Assembly (NCBI GenBank): GCA_934167095.1
Contig: CAKPKE010000003.1
Coordinates: forward strand, 1-64,000
Reading direction: 5' to 3'
Length of the DNA: 64,000 bases
Origin: an uncultured Clostridia bacterium
Lineage (GTDB): Bacteria; Bacillota; Clostridia; TANB77; CAG-508
Numbering within the stretch: position 1 is the first letter of the stretch; each line of letters opens with the position of its first letter. The translations under genes were made by a program, and so were the position numbers. The notes below the pieces were generated by a model. That model was not told where the DNA came from, searched no databases, and worked only from the letters and a program-made list of their open reading frames with translations. Positions 1 through 6,702 of this stretch are shown here, in pieces.

Positions 1-27
1 ATACTAATAAATCGAGGGCTTAACCAC
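1..27 (+). rRNA. rrl: 23S rRNA, 3' end (partial)
   Basis: The first 25 bases match the conserved 3' terminus of bacterial 23S rRNA (the ATACTAAT..TCGAGGGCTTAACC region). Only the last bases of the gene lie in the window. The 5S gene follows after about 65 bases, as expected for an rrn operon read to the right. The exact mature end is estimated. Confidence 0.8.
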
Positions 28-94
28 TAAAAAGTTTGCTGAAAGAAAAGTTCTTCTATGTATTTTTGAGTGTGCTTTAACACACAATAATTTT

Positions 95-210
95 CTAGTG
101 ACTATAACCTAAGGGGAAATACCTGTTCCCATTCCGAACACAGAAGTCAAGCCCTTAAGTGCCGACAATACTCGCGAGTTACCTTGCCTGGAAGATAGGT
201 TGTCGCTAGT
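95..210 (+). rRNA. rrf: 5S rRNA
   Basis: The conserved 5S core (CCCATTCCGAACACAGAAG followed by TTAAGTGCCGA) is present. The terminal stem pairs CTAGTGAC at 95-102 with GTCGCTAG at 202-209. A T-run follows directly and can serve as the operon terminator. Length of about 116 bases is normal. The ends are defined by the terminal helix and may be off by one or two bases. Confidence 0.95.
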
Positions 211-376
211 TTTTTTATGCCTATTATTTTATTTATATATACAAAAATAAGTAGTAATTTTTATAATCACTACTATTTTTTTATTTTTATTTAATTTAAC
301 TCAATCAAATCTTTTTAAATCTGTTTTTTATTAAAGTTTTAATTCCTAAATAGATAAATATAGATAAATCTGATTT
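211..376. other. AT-rich spacer, no gene seen
   Basis: This is the spacer between the 5S gene and the convergent HD-domain gene. It is very AT-rich. It holds the T-run after 5S and some TAGATAAAT-type repeats close to the stop codon of the next gene, but no clear terminator for the minus-strand gene and no ORF. Confidence 0.6.
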
Positions 377-2020
377 TTATCTATCTGGTTCATCTGATGA
401 AAAAAAATCAATATTCTTAAAATGAGTTATAATGTTATTTTCTACTCTTAGAGGCGACATATTGACACTTGGATCTACTTGAGGAGAGTCAAAAGAGACT
501 TCTTTGCAACTATTTTTAATTTGTGCAATAGTTTTAGCCGTTAATCCATTCATTTTTAAATATGGAACATAAGCAAAAGAATAATGTATTTGAGTTGGTT
601 GTGAGTTCCAGTTATAACTTCTATTTGGATGATTTGCTAAATCTGTATAATTACCATCAGTTGTTTTGATATATATTGGTTCTTTATGACTGTATTCTTT
701 AAATGCATAATCAAAACTTGATGTAAGACCTTGATTATTTAATGCGCTTTCGTATGGTGAGCCTGTAAGTACAATAATATTTTCTTTTGCAAAGTCATTA
801 GAGGATAGTCGTTTTATAACTAATGAACGATTTTCAATCAAACTTCTAATTTTTGATAAAAATTCCAAATCGGATTTTGAAATATTTTTAGTATCCATAC
901 TTTTATAATCCATTAGGCTGTAAATTGTAGTAAGAAAAGCTTCAAATTGAGGAAGTACTATTGTAGCAAGTTCACGAATACTTTGATTAGGATGACTTTC
1001 TGCAATGTCTAAAACTTCTTTATAAAATCGTATATCATCCCAACTTAGAAATTCATCTAAAGGGAATTTTTCAATTGGTGTTGATTTTAAATGGTCTAGA
1101 AAAATACATAAATCATATCCAGCGATTGTTTTTGACGTTGGTACTGCAGAAATTGCCTTTAATAAAATGCCAATACTGCATTCAAAAGCTTGTTCATCTT
1201 CTGACATGTACATAGTGTCATAGCCATTTTTTCTTACTAATAAAAGTTTTTCTATTTCCGGTAATTCTTCTAATGAATAAACATCAATAAAATTACTTTT
1301 TTTAGAAATTTTAGGCAATGAAGTATATTGTGCATTTTTTAAAGACACAGGTGTCCCTGCATATAAGTTATCTCGAGAAATATAGTCTAATCTGTCTACA
1401 TCATAAGAACTTTCATCGTGTGACCAAAAATTTAATAAATTTGTTGAATATAATTCTTCAAGTGTAGAAGGAAGTTTATCACTAATATCTGTTAATGTAG
1501 ATTGTATCTCGGGAGATTCTAACATTATTCTTTTTCCAAATACTTCATGTGGCCCATGGACATAAAATAACTGTTCCTCGAAAGCATGAGAAAGTGGAAA
1601 ATGACCAATATCATGACCTGCAACTTTTATTAATTCTGCAATTAAGTATAATTTTAAGTCGTTATCTTCAATATATTTTTTCCATTCTGGCTTTTGATAG
1701 TCATAAATAAATTCCTCAACTTTTCTATTGTAAACACCTTTTGAATGTTCTAATCTACTATGAAAAGCATTTGGAAAAGTGTTTACTGATAATGAAAGCT
1801 GACTAATTCTTCCTAAACGTTTCATTGGTGTTGAGTTAAAGAAAGTATCAAACTGCTCTGGATAATATATGTAAGGATCTTTATAATCTCTTGCAAGACT
1901 TAAATCAATCTCTGATTTTAATTTTATATTACTGTTTTTTACATGTGAATTATCAAATAACCATGTAAAAAAATCTTGATAAATTTTTTCCTTTGTTTCT
2001 AAATCTTCTAAATTGTTCAT
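377..2020 (-). CDS. HD-superfamily phosphohydrolase (dNTPase-like, COG1078 type)
   Basis: A 547-residue cytoplasmic protein with an N-terminal HD metal site. The residues RLEHSKGV (about 89-96), HDIGHFPLSHAFE (136-148) and a downstream LDYISRD give the H...HD...D metal ligands. Members of this family hydrolyse (d)NTPs or other nucleotides; the substrate here cannot be told. The long C-terminal half is not recognised. The start at 2020 has a GAGGA Shine-Dalgarno and a promoter at 2054-2081. It is monocistronic and divergent from the flavin reductase gene. Confidence 0.8.
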   Translation of the reverse strand: MNNLEDLETKEKIYQDFFTWLFDNSHVKNSNIKLKSEIDLSLARDYKDPYIYYPEQFDTFFNSTPMKRLGRISQLSLSVNTFPNAFHSRLEHSKGVYNRKVEEFIYDYQKPEWKKYIEDNDLKLYLIAELIKVAGHDIGHFPLSHAFEEQLFYVHGPHEVFGKRIMLESPEIQSTLTDISDKLPSTLEELYSTNLLNFWSHDESSYDVDRLDYISRDNLYAGTPVSLKNAQYTSLPKISKKSNFIDVYSLEELPEIEKLLLVRKNGYDTMYMSEDEQAFECSIGILLKAISAVPTSKTIAGYDLCIFLDHLKSTPIEKFPLDEFLSWDDIRFYKEVLDIAESHPNQSIRELATIVLPQFEAFLTTIYSLMDYKSMDTKNISKSDLEFLSKIRSLIENRSLVIKRLSSNDFAKENIIVLTGSPYESALNNQGLTSSFDYAFKEYSHKEPIYIKTTDGNYTDLANHPNRSYNWNSQPTQIHYSFAYVPYLKMNGLTAKTIAQIKNSCKEVSFDSPQVDPSVNMSPLRVENNIITHFKNIDFFSSDEPDR

Positions 2021-2053
2021 AAGCTAATCCTCATATAATGTTAATCTTGGATA

Positions 2054-2081
2054 ATTATATAAAAATTTCGACAAAAGTCAA
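2054..2081 (-). promoter_or_regulatory. sigma-A promoter of the HD-domain gene
   Basis: Read on the minus strand, TTGACT lies 16 bases from TATAAT, ending 34 bases before the start codon. Confidence 0.65.
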
Positions 2082-2112
2082 CATATTTAGCAAATTAGCT
2101 TTAAATAGATAT

Positions 2113-2140
2113 TTGAAAAAATCAAAAAAAGTGCTATAAT
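2113..2140 (+). promoter_or_regulatory. sigma-A promoter of the flavin reductase gene
   Basis: TTGAAA and TATAAT are separated by 16 bases. The -10 element lies 55 bases before the start codon. Confidence 0.6.
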
Positions 2141-2195
2141 TTTAAAATAGAAAGAATAAATTAATAATAGAAATTTTTTGTAGAGGAGATTTTTT

Positions 2196-2768
2196 ATGGG
2201 AAAAGTTCAATGGAAACCAGGAACATTTATATATCCAATACCTGCTGTAATGGTTACTTCTGGAACAATGGAGAAGGCAAATATTATGACTGTTGCATGG
2301 ACTGGAATTTTAAATACAAATCCAGCTATGTGCTATATCTCTGTAAGACCAGAAAGATATTCTTATAATATGATTAAAGAAAGTGGAGAGTTTGTAATAA
2401 ATTTAACAACAGAAAAACTTGCTTATGCAACAGATTGGTGTGGAGTAAGAAGTGGAAAAGATTATGATAAATTTAAAGAAATGCATCTAACAAAAGAAGC
2501 AGCTAAAATTGTGAAAGTACCATTAATAAAGGAAAGTCCGGTTTCTGTAGAGTGCAGAGTAAAAGAAATAGTGCCTCTTGGAAGTCATGATATGTTTGTT
2601 GCAGAAGTGTTATCTATTGATGCAGATGAAAAATATATTGATGAAAAAGGTGCTTTTGATATAAGCAAATGCGATCTAATTGCATATAGCAATGGAGGAT
2701 ATTACCCATTGGGTGAAAAAATAGGAAAGTTTGGATTTTCAGTACAAAAAAAGAATAAAAATAAATAA
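2196..2768 (+). CDS. flavin reductase family protein (FMN-binding split barrel)
   Basis: A 190-residue protein of the flavin reductase/flavoredoxin family. The N-terminal pattern PIPAVMVTSG, then ANIMTVAWTG, then ISVRPERYSYNMI and FVINLTT is the FMN-binding split-barrel signature. Such proteins bind FMN and move electrons in the cytoplasm; the partner is unknown. The start has the Shine-Dalgarno GAGGAG. The gene stands alone between its own promoter and the rpmG promoter. The C-terminus is lysine-rich. Confidence 0.85.
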   Translation: MGKVQWKPGTFIYPIPAVMVTSGTMEKANIMTVAWTGILNTNPAMCYISVRPERYSYNMIKESGEFVINLTTEKLAYATDWCGVRSGKDYDKFKEMHLTKEAAKIVKVPLIKESPVSVECRVKEIVPLGSHDMFVAEVLSIDADEKYIDEKGAFDISKCDLIAYSNGGYYPLGEKIGKFGFSVQKKNKNK

Positions 2769-2821
2769 AATTTAATATTTTCATGAATGTAATTTTATTT
2801 TAATAAATTGCCTTTAAAACA

Positions 2822-2850
2822 TTGACATATAGGCAAATTCATGATACAAT
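2822..2850 (+). promoter_or_regulatory. strong sigma-A promoter of rpmG-secE-nusG
   Basis: TTGACA and TACAAT are separated by 17 bases. Transcription should start near 2857, which is inside the left arm of the perfect hairpin at 2856-2878. Confidence 0.85.
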
Positions 2851-2855
2851 ACTAT

Positions 2856-2878
2856 AGCGTATGTAAATGACATACGCT
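2856..2878 (+). repeat. perfect 9-bp inverted repeat at the predicted mRNA 5' end
   Basis: AGCGTATGT (2856-2864) and ACATACGCT (2870-2878) pair perfectly around a 5-base loop. It begins at the expected transcription start, so the rpmG-secE-nusG mRNA would start with a hairpin. This could protect the 5' end or act as an operator; neither is proven. Confidence 0.7.
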
Positions 2879-2924
2879 TAATAAAGTTTTTTAGAAATAA
2901 ACAATATCACTGGAGGTGTATAAA

Positions 2925-3089
2925 ATGGCTGCTAAAGGAGCAAGAGAACCAATAACATTGGAATGTACAGAATGTAAAAGAAGAACTTACATGACAGAAA
3001 AAAATAAAAAGAATAATACAGATAGATTAGAAATAGTAAAATACTGCAAATTCTGTCAAAAACGTACAACACATAAGGAAACAAAATAA
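2925..3089 (+). CDS. rpmG: ribosomal protein bL33
   Basis: A 54-residue protein of the large ribosomal subunit. Two CxxC pairs (C14/C17 and C41/C44) form the zinc ribbon of the C-plus form of L33. The sequence LECTECKRRTY and VKYCKFCQKRTTHKETK are typical of the family. The Shine-Dalgarno GGAGGTG lies upstream. The rpmG-secE-nusG order is the usual one, and the next gene begins 19 bases downstream. The zinc-binding form suggests zinc-replete expression; a second, zinc-free paralogue is not in the window. Confidence 0.97.
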   Translation: MAAKGAREPITLECTECKRRTYMTEKNKKNNTDRLEIVKYCKFCQKRTTHKETK

Positions 3090-3108
3090 TCCTTAGGAGG
3101 GAAATATT

Positions 3109-3486
3109 ATGCCTAAAGACGCAAAAAAGAAAGTTAATGATAAAAATGAAAGACATTTCCTAAAGGATGTTAAAGCTGAATTAAAAAAAGTTATTTGGCC
3201 AACACCAAAGCAACTATTAAACAATACACTTGCTGTACTTGCAATAGTTATAGTTGTTGGAGTGATAGTTTTCGCATTAGATGTATGTTTTGAAAAAATT
3301 AATTCTTTAGGAGTAGAAAGATTAAAGACAGTTGTCGAAAATCTTGAAACTAAGGATGATTCAGCTACTGATAATGAAACTTCAAACGAAGAGGCTAACG
3401 ACACTTCAGCAGAAAATGATGAAAATGTAGCTGAAACAGAAACAAATCAAGAAACTGAAACTGAAACTACATCAGAAGCAGAATAA
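3109..3486 (+). CDS. secE: preprotein translocase subunit SecE
   Basis: A 125-residue SecE, the clamp subunit of the SecYEG channel. The amphipathic helix FLKDVKAELKKVIWPTPKQL (about 17-36) and a single membrane helix (about 38-57) are clear. Single-helix SecE proteins usually end near residue 60-75. This one adds a tail of roughly 50 residues rich in Glu, Asp, Asn and Thr, with ETET runs. The gene sits between rpmG and nusG, with a good Shine-Dalgarno (TTAGGAGGG). The tail is predicted to be disordered and its role is unknown. Confidence 0.95.
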   Translation: MPKDAKKKVNDKNERHFLKDVKAELKKVIWPTPKQLLNNTLAVLAIVIVVGVIVFALDVCFEKINSLGVERLKTVVENLETKDDSATDNETSNEEANDTSAENDENVAETETNQETETETTSEAE

Positions 3487-3516
3487 GAGTCGAATATTAA
3501 TAAAGGAGTCTAAAAT

Positions 3517-4065
3517 ATGTCTGAAGAAAATGTAGGAAAAGTAGAAAATTTAGAACCAAAGTGGTATGTAATACATACATATTCTGGATATGAAAATAAA
3601 GTTAAAGCTGATTTGGAAAAAAAGGTTAAAAACCAAGAAATGGACGAGTATTTCTTTGAAATCGTTGTTCCAATGGAAGAACAAATTGAAATAAAAGATG
3701 GAAAAAGAAAAACAAATTTAAAAAAAGTATTTCCAGGTTATGTTTTAATAAAAATGATTGTAACAGAAGCTACTTGGTATGTAGTAAGAAACACTAGGGG
3801 TGTTACAGGCTTTGTTGGTTCTGGAACTGATCCAATTCCACTTACTGAAGATGAAATCAGAAATATGGGATTTGAAATTTCAGAAATCAATATAGACTAT
3901 GATGTAAATGATTCAATTCAAATAGTTGATGGACCATTTAAAGACTACATAGGCGTTGTACAAGAAATTAACAAAGAAAAACATAAAGTTAAAGTACTTG
4001 TATCTATGTTTGGTAGAGAAACTCCAGTTGAACTAGAGCTTTCTCAAGCTAAAAAAATTAAATAA
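3517..4065 (+). CDS. nusG: transcription termination/antitermination factor NusG
   Basis: A 182-residue NusG with the N-terminal NGN domain (KWYVIHTYSGYENKVKADL) and a C-terminal KOW domain (GPFKDYIGVVQEINKEKHKV). NusG binds RNA polymerase, modulates pausing and couples transcription to translation. It has normal length and normal operon position after secE. The Shine-Dalgarno AAGGAG precedes the ATG. Confidence 0.97.
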   Translation: MSEENVGKVENLEPKWYVIHTYSGYENKVKADLEKKVKNQEMDEYFFEIVVPMEEQIEIKDGKRKTNLKKVFPGYVLIKMIVTEATWYVVRNTRGVTGFVGSGTDPIPLTEDEIRNMGFEISEINIDYDVNDSIQIVDGPFKDYIGVVQEINKEKHKVKVLVSMFGRETPVELELSQAKKIK

Positions 4066-4158
4066 AAAAGTTAAAAACAGAATTTAATATTATAAATACT
4101 TAAGTTCTTTTTTATAAATTATTTTGTCAATATAAAATACTAAAGGAGGTGCAAAAAA

Positions 4159-4587
4159 ATGGCAGAAAAAGAAATTTCAACTTTAATAAAGCTACAAATC
4201 CCTGCAGGAAAGGCAACACCAGCTCCACCAGTAGGACCAGCTTTAGGTGGTAGTGGTGTTAACATCATGCAATTCGTTAAAGAATTCAATGATAGAACAG
4301 CAAAACAAGCAGGATTAATAATCCCAGTTGTTATAACAGTATACAAAGATAAATCTTTTGAATTTATAACAAAGGAACCACCAATGGCAGTATTAATTAA
4401 AAAAGCTGCTAAAATTGAAAAGGCTTCAGGAAAGCCAAATAGAGAAAAAGTTGCAACAATTACTATGGCACAAGTAGAAGAAATAGCTAAGCAAAAAATG
4501 CCAGACTTAAATGCAGCATCATTAGAAGCAGCAATGAGTATGGTAAAAGGAACAGCTCGTTCTATGGGTGTAGTTGTAGCTGAATAA
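4159..4587 (+). CDS. rplK: ribosomal protein uL11
   Basis: A 142-residue L11 of standard length. The N-terminal IKLQIPAGKATPAPPVGPAL and the C-terminal GTARSMGVVV motif are diagnostic. L11 forms the GTPase-associated centre with 23S rRNA. It lies 93 bases after nusG with an AAGGAGGTG Shine-Dalgarno, and rplA follows after 73 bases. No clear separate promoter was seen in the gap, so it is probably cotranscribed with the genes upstream. Confidence 0.98.
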   Translation: MAEKEISTLIKLQIPAGKATPAPPVGPALGGSGVNIMQFVKEFNDRTAKQAGLIIPVVITVYKDKSFEFITKEPPMAVLIKKAAKIEKASGKPNREKVATITMAQVEEIAKQKMPDLNAASLEAAMSMVKGTARSMGVVVAE

Positions 4588-4660
4588 TTTTTAAAAGTAT
4601 AGTAAATTAAAAAAATTGGGAGAGTAAAAAATACTCGAAATTACCAAAAGGAGGAAAATA

Positions 4661-5344
4661 ATGGCACAAGGAAAGAGATACAGCGAGAGTGCAAAATTAG
4701 TAGATAAGAACAAACTTTATTCTGCAACAGAAGCACTAGAACTTATTGAAAAAATGCCAAAGGCAAAATTTGACGAAACAGTTGAATTACATGTTAAATT
4801 AGGTGTTGACTCAAAACATGCTGACCAACAAGTAAGAGGTACAACAGTACTTCCAAATGGTACAGGTAAAACACAAAAAGTTTTAGTATTTGCTAAAGGA
4901 CCAAAGGCTGATGAAGCTTTAAAAGCAGGAGCAGACTTTGTAGGAGCAGAAGAATTAATACCAAAAATTGAAAAAGAAAATTGGTTTGATTATGATGTAA
5001 TAGTTGCAACACCAGATATGATGGGAGTTGTAGGAAGATTAGGAAAGGTATTAGGACCAAAAGGATTAATGCCAAACCCTAAATCAGGAACAGTAACAAT
5101 GGATGTTACTAAAGCAATCAATGAAATCAAATCAGGAAAAGTTGAATATAGATTAGATAAAAATAATATAATTCACTTAGGATTTGGTAAAGTATCTTTT
5201 GGAACAGAAAAATTAGCTGAAAACTATAAAGCTATAATGGAAGCTATAATAAAAGCTAAACCAGCTGCTGCAAAAGGACAATATTTAAAGAGTGTAGCAA
5301 TATCTACAACAATGGGTCCAAGTATGTATATTGACCAAAAATAA
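4661..5344 (+). CDS. rplA: ribosomal protein uL1
   Basis: A 227-residue L1 of the ribosomal L1 stalk. The motifs GRLGKVLGPKGLMPNPKSGT and GKVEYRLDKNN bind RNA in this family. L1 represses its own operon in many bacteria. It follows rplK closely, with an AAGGAGG Shine-Dalgarno, and is followed by the L10 leader. Confidence 0.98.
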   Translation: MAQGKRYSESAKLVDKNKLYSATEALELIEKMPKAKFDETVELHVKLGVDSKHADQQVRGTTVLPNGTGKTQKVLVFAKGPKADEALKAGADFVGAEELIPKIEKENWFDYDVIVATPDMMGVVGRLGKVLGPKGLMPNPKSGTVTMDVTKAINEIKSGKVEYRLDKNNIIHLGFGKVSFGTEKLAENYKAIMEAIIKAKPAAAKGQYLKSVAISTTMGPSMYIDQK

Positions 5345-5356
5345 TTTATGAAATAT

Positions 5357-5458
5357 AGCCAAAGACAGTAGGCATAAAATAAGTCCTACCGAGGCATAAG
5401 TACGGAATATAGTTCCAATCTTATAGCCTCGCAAAAGCTATACGGATTGGAATTTTTT
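5357..5458 (+). promoter_or_regulatory. L10 leader (ribosomal protein L10 autoregulatory RNA) with attenuator hairpin
   Basis: The conserved elements AAAGACAGTAGG and TCCTACCGAGGC match the L10(L12)4-binding leader of Bacillota. The leader ends with TTCCAATC (5413-5420) pairing with GATTGGAA (5445-5452), followed by six Ts. This looks like a transcription attenuator. Binding of the L10-L12 complex to the leader is known to repress rplJL. Confidence 0.85.
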
Positions 5459-5486
5459 ATATATTCTACAGGAGGTGAATTAAGAA

Positions 5487-5987
5487 ATGGCAAATGAAAA
5501 GACAATAGCACAAAAACAAGCTAAAGTTGAAGAATTAGCAAATGAATTAAAAGACGCAAAAGTAGTTCTTTTAGCTGATTACAGAGGAATAAATGTTGCT
5601 GATGTAACAAGCTTAAGAGCTGAACTTAGAAAAGTTAATGCAGAATACAAAGTTATAAAAAATAACATAGTAAAAAGAGCATTAGATGCAAATGGAGAAT
5701 CTGAACTAGACGAAGCTCTAGAAGGACCAGTTGCAATAGTTATAGGAAAAGAAGATTACCTAGAACCATCAAAAGTAATATATAACTTTACAAAAACACA
5801 TGATTTCTACAAAATTAAAGGTGGAATAATTGAAGGTAAAGTTATGACTGCAGAAGAAATAATAACACTTGCAAAACTACCATCAAGACAAGAATTACTT
5901 GCAAAACTTGCTGGAGCTTTACTTGGAAATATTACAAAACTTGCAGTTGCATTAGATAAGGTTAGAGAGCAAAAAGAAAACGCTTAA
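5487..5987 (+). CDS. rplJ: ribosomal protein uL10
   Basis: A 166-residue L10, the base of the L7/L12 stalk. The N-terminal VEELANELKDAKVVLLADYRG and the C-terminal GALLGNITKLAVALDKV helix, which carries L12 dimers, are typical. The Shine-Dalgarno is AGGAGGTG. Expression is expected to be set by the L10 leader directly upstream. A 216-base gap with a large inverted repeat separates it from rplL. Confidence 0.97.
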   Translation: MANEKTIAQKQAKVEELANELKDAKVVLLADYRGINVADVTSLRAELRKVNAEYKVIKNNIVKRALDANGESELDEALEGPVAIVIGKEDYLEPSKVIYNFTKTHDFYKIKGGIIEGKVMTAEEIITLAKLPSRQELLAKLAGALLGNITKLAVALDKVREQKENA

Positions 5988-6002
5988 AATTAATAATAAA
6001 CT

Positions 6003-6098
6003 GCGTCTAACTTCGTTAACCGGCATCTAAAAATATCCTCAATGTACACCATGTACATTTCCGGTATTTTTGATTTGGTTACCTTGTTATACTTGTTT
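6003..6098. repeat. long imperfect palindrome between rplJ and rplL
   Basis: Two arms of about 45 bases face each other. The core AATGTAC (6041-6047) and GTACATT (6053-6059) is perfect around a 5-base loop. Farther out, AAAAATA pairs with TATTTTT, and GTTAACC pairs approximately with GGTTAC. The layout resembles a REP/MITE-like palindromic unit or a large mRNA hairpin. No second copy was seen in this window. Confidence 0.65.
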
Positions 6099-6203
6099 CT
6101 AATTAATTTTTATATAAACCTAAAAAATTAAAATTCACATTGCCGTGAAAATAAGAACGAAAAGTTCAAAATATAAAATAAAAATATAAGGAGGAAATTT
6201 AAA

Positions 6204-6569
6204 ATGGCAAAAATAGATGAATTATTAGAAAGCATAAATGCTTTATCAGTAGCAGAACTTGCTGAATTAGTAAAAGGAATTGAAGAAAAATACGGAGTAT
6301 CTGCAGCAGCAGTTGCAGCACCAGTAGCTGGAGCAGGAGCTGTAGCAGCTGAAGAAAAAACTTCTTTCAACGTAGTATTAAAAGAAGCTGGAGCTAACAA
6401 AATCCAAGTAATCAAAGTTGTAAGAGATGCAACAGGATTAGGATTAAAAGAAGCTAAAGATTTAGTAGATGGAGCACCAAAAACAGTTAAAGAAAACGTT
6501 TCTAAAGACGAAGCTGAAGAATTAAAGAACAAATTCACAGCTGTTGGAGCAGTTATCGAATTACAATAA
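6204..6569 (+). CDS. rplL: ribosomal protein bL12 (L7/L12)
   Basis: A 121-residue L7/L12 with the N-terminal dimerisation domain, an Ala-rich hinge (about 35-50) and the C-terminal factor-binding domain (IQVIKVVRDATGLGLKEAKD). Four copies on L10 recruit translational GTPases. The Shine-Dalgarno AAGGAGG is strong. A terminator follows at once, and rpoB, the usual next gene in Bacillota, is absent. Confidence 0.98.
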   Translation: MAKIDELLESINALSVAELAELVKGIEEKYGVSAAAVAAPVAGAGAVAAEEKTSFNVVLKEAGANKIQVIKVVRDATGLGLKEAKDLVDGAPKTVKENVSKDEAEELKNKFTAVGAVIELQ

Positions 6570-6583
6570 TTTAAAATATAAAA

Positions 6584-6618
6584 AATAATGCAGGAGTTAA
6601 ATCTTGCATTATTTTTTT
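6584..6618 (+). terminator. rho-independent terminator after rplL
   Basis: AATAATGCA (6584-6592) pairs with TGCATTATT (6605-6613), and the run of Ts starts at 6612. Confidence 0.85.
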
Positions 6619-6651
6619 GCTAAAAATTGGTACGGTATTAGAGAATTTAGA

Positions 6652-6680
6652 TTGACTTTTTTTATCTCATGGAATAAAAT
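6652..6680 (+). promoter_or_regulatory. sigma-A promoter of the surface protein gene at 6703
   Basis: TTGACT and TAAAAT are separated by 17 bases, ending 22 bases before the ATG. This supports the internal start at 6703 over an upstream ATG at 6604. Confidence 0.75.
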
Positions 6681-6702
6681 TGTGGTAAGAAAGGGGGAAC
6701 AA

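Noticed and set aside
6604..6702. Upstream in-frame extension of the surface protein to an ATG at 6604
   Set aside because: It lies in the rplL terminator and across the promoter at 6652-6680; the ATG at 6703 has the signal peptide and Shine-Dalgarno.
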